Source: an uncultured Siphonobacter sp.
GTDB taxonomy: Bacteria > Bacteroidota > Bacteroidia > Cytophagales > Spirosomataceae
Length of the DNA stretch: 64,000 nt
NCBI GenBank assembly: GCA_913775095.1
Contig: CAJYIW010000015.1
Coordinates: 80,768-144,767, forward strand
Reading direction: 5' to 3'
A program made the position numbers and the translations under genes. Shown in pieces: positions 63,765 to 64,000 of this stretch (position 1 is its first letter; the number at the start of each line of letters is the position of its first letter). The notes beneath the pieces are model-generated. The model searched no databases. It saw nothing but the letters and a program-made list of their open reading frames with translations, and was not told where the DNA came from.

Positions 63765-64000
63765 GCTGACCCTTTTTTCACTCTCGAATTACTGAGGCAT
63801 AGCTATCCCTAACAGCTTAAATAGCTGATAATTGGATCGCCGCCATTCCCTCTTTCTACCCTCTGCTCAGGTAGCTCTGAAAATTGTTTTACGGAGGTTA
63901 TTAAACCGATCTTCCGCCATTTAATATAACTTTATACTTAATTAATATAATGTTAGTTTGTAAGTAGCCTGGTTGAACCAACCCCTATATCTATGGAAAC

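Noticed and set aside
1..64000. tRNA, rRNA or riboswitch genes
   Set aside because: None was recognised by eye; a covariance-model scan would be needed to exclude small ones.

Overview
The window looks like part of a large plasmid or secondary replicon of a member of the Bacteroidota, probably Cytophagales/Spirosomaceae. The taxon is inferred from SusC/SusD pairs, TonB-dependent receptors with carboxypeptidase-regulatory domains, FecR/ECF regulation, LytTR two-component pairs and DUF5686; no rRNA or tRNA is present to settle it. The replicon call rests on 41.4-46.1 kb: a Rep_3-type initiator gene, a ParA ATPase with a small basic partner gene, a clean iteron origin (six direct repeats at exactly 21-bp spacing, a perfect DnaA box and an AT-rich stretch) and a gene-free cluster of GACGTC palindromes upstream of parA that is a good centromere candidate.

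Layout. 0-2 kb: end of a SusC gene and its SusD. 2-3.8 kb: small hypothetical genes and strong terminators. 3.8-11.3 kb: a three-gene outer-membrane operon (TonB-dependent receptor, DoxX, DUF5686) divergent from a LytS/LytR-type two-component pair. 11.6-14.9 kb: two divergent regulator/enzyme pairs (HxlR with an NAD(P)H oxidoreductase, LysR with an alpha/beta hydrolase), each with an inverted repeat in the shared promoter region. 15-20.6 kb: a decayed stretch in which a DUF3997-like gene, an ECF sigma factor and a FecA-like receptor are each broken only by in-frame stop codons, while the FecR anti-sigma gene is intact. 21-26.4 kb: a TraB/GumN protein and a second receptor/LytS/LytTR module that mirrors the one at 6.9-11.3 kb.

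26.5-41 kb is an AT-rich accessory region: a lipoprotein/beta-barrel pair, a truncated AraC gene, an McrBC type IV restriction system set between gene fragments, an Lrp regulator, a chimera of a broken PD-(D/E)xK nuclease gene and an NmrA-like fragment, serine-recombinase remnants on both sides of a small cargo (glycosyltransferase, membrane protein, large lipoprotein, Crp-type regulator), and long gene-free spacers. An intergenic element of about 90-130 bp with a terminal hairpin occurs three times (12.7, 20.8 and 35.0 kb).

46.4-60.1 kb carries glycan-use genes: an exo-sialidase, a BNR-like lipoprotein and a fucose-type utilisation locus (AraC regulator, GH29 alpha-L-fucosidase, rhamnose/fucose-type mutarotase, SusC, SusD, aldo/keto reductase). 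The likely route is outer-membrane capture by SusCD, fucose release, mutarotation, then oxidation or other catabolism. 60.5-63.8 kb holds a FUSC-type transporter and a pirin.

The most notable items are the replicon with its unusual palindrome cluster, the three-copy intergenic hairpin element, the recombinase-flanked cargo with a possible toxin/immunity-like pair, and the decayed sigma/receptor locus.
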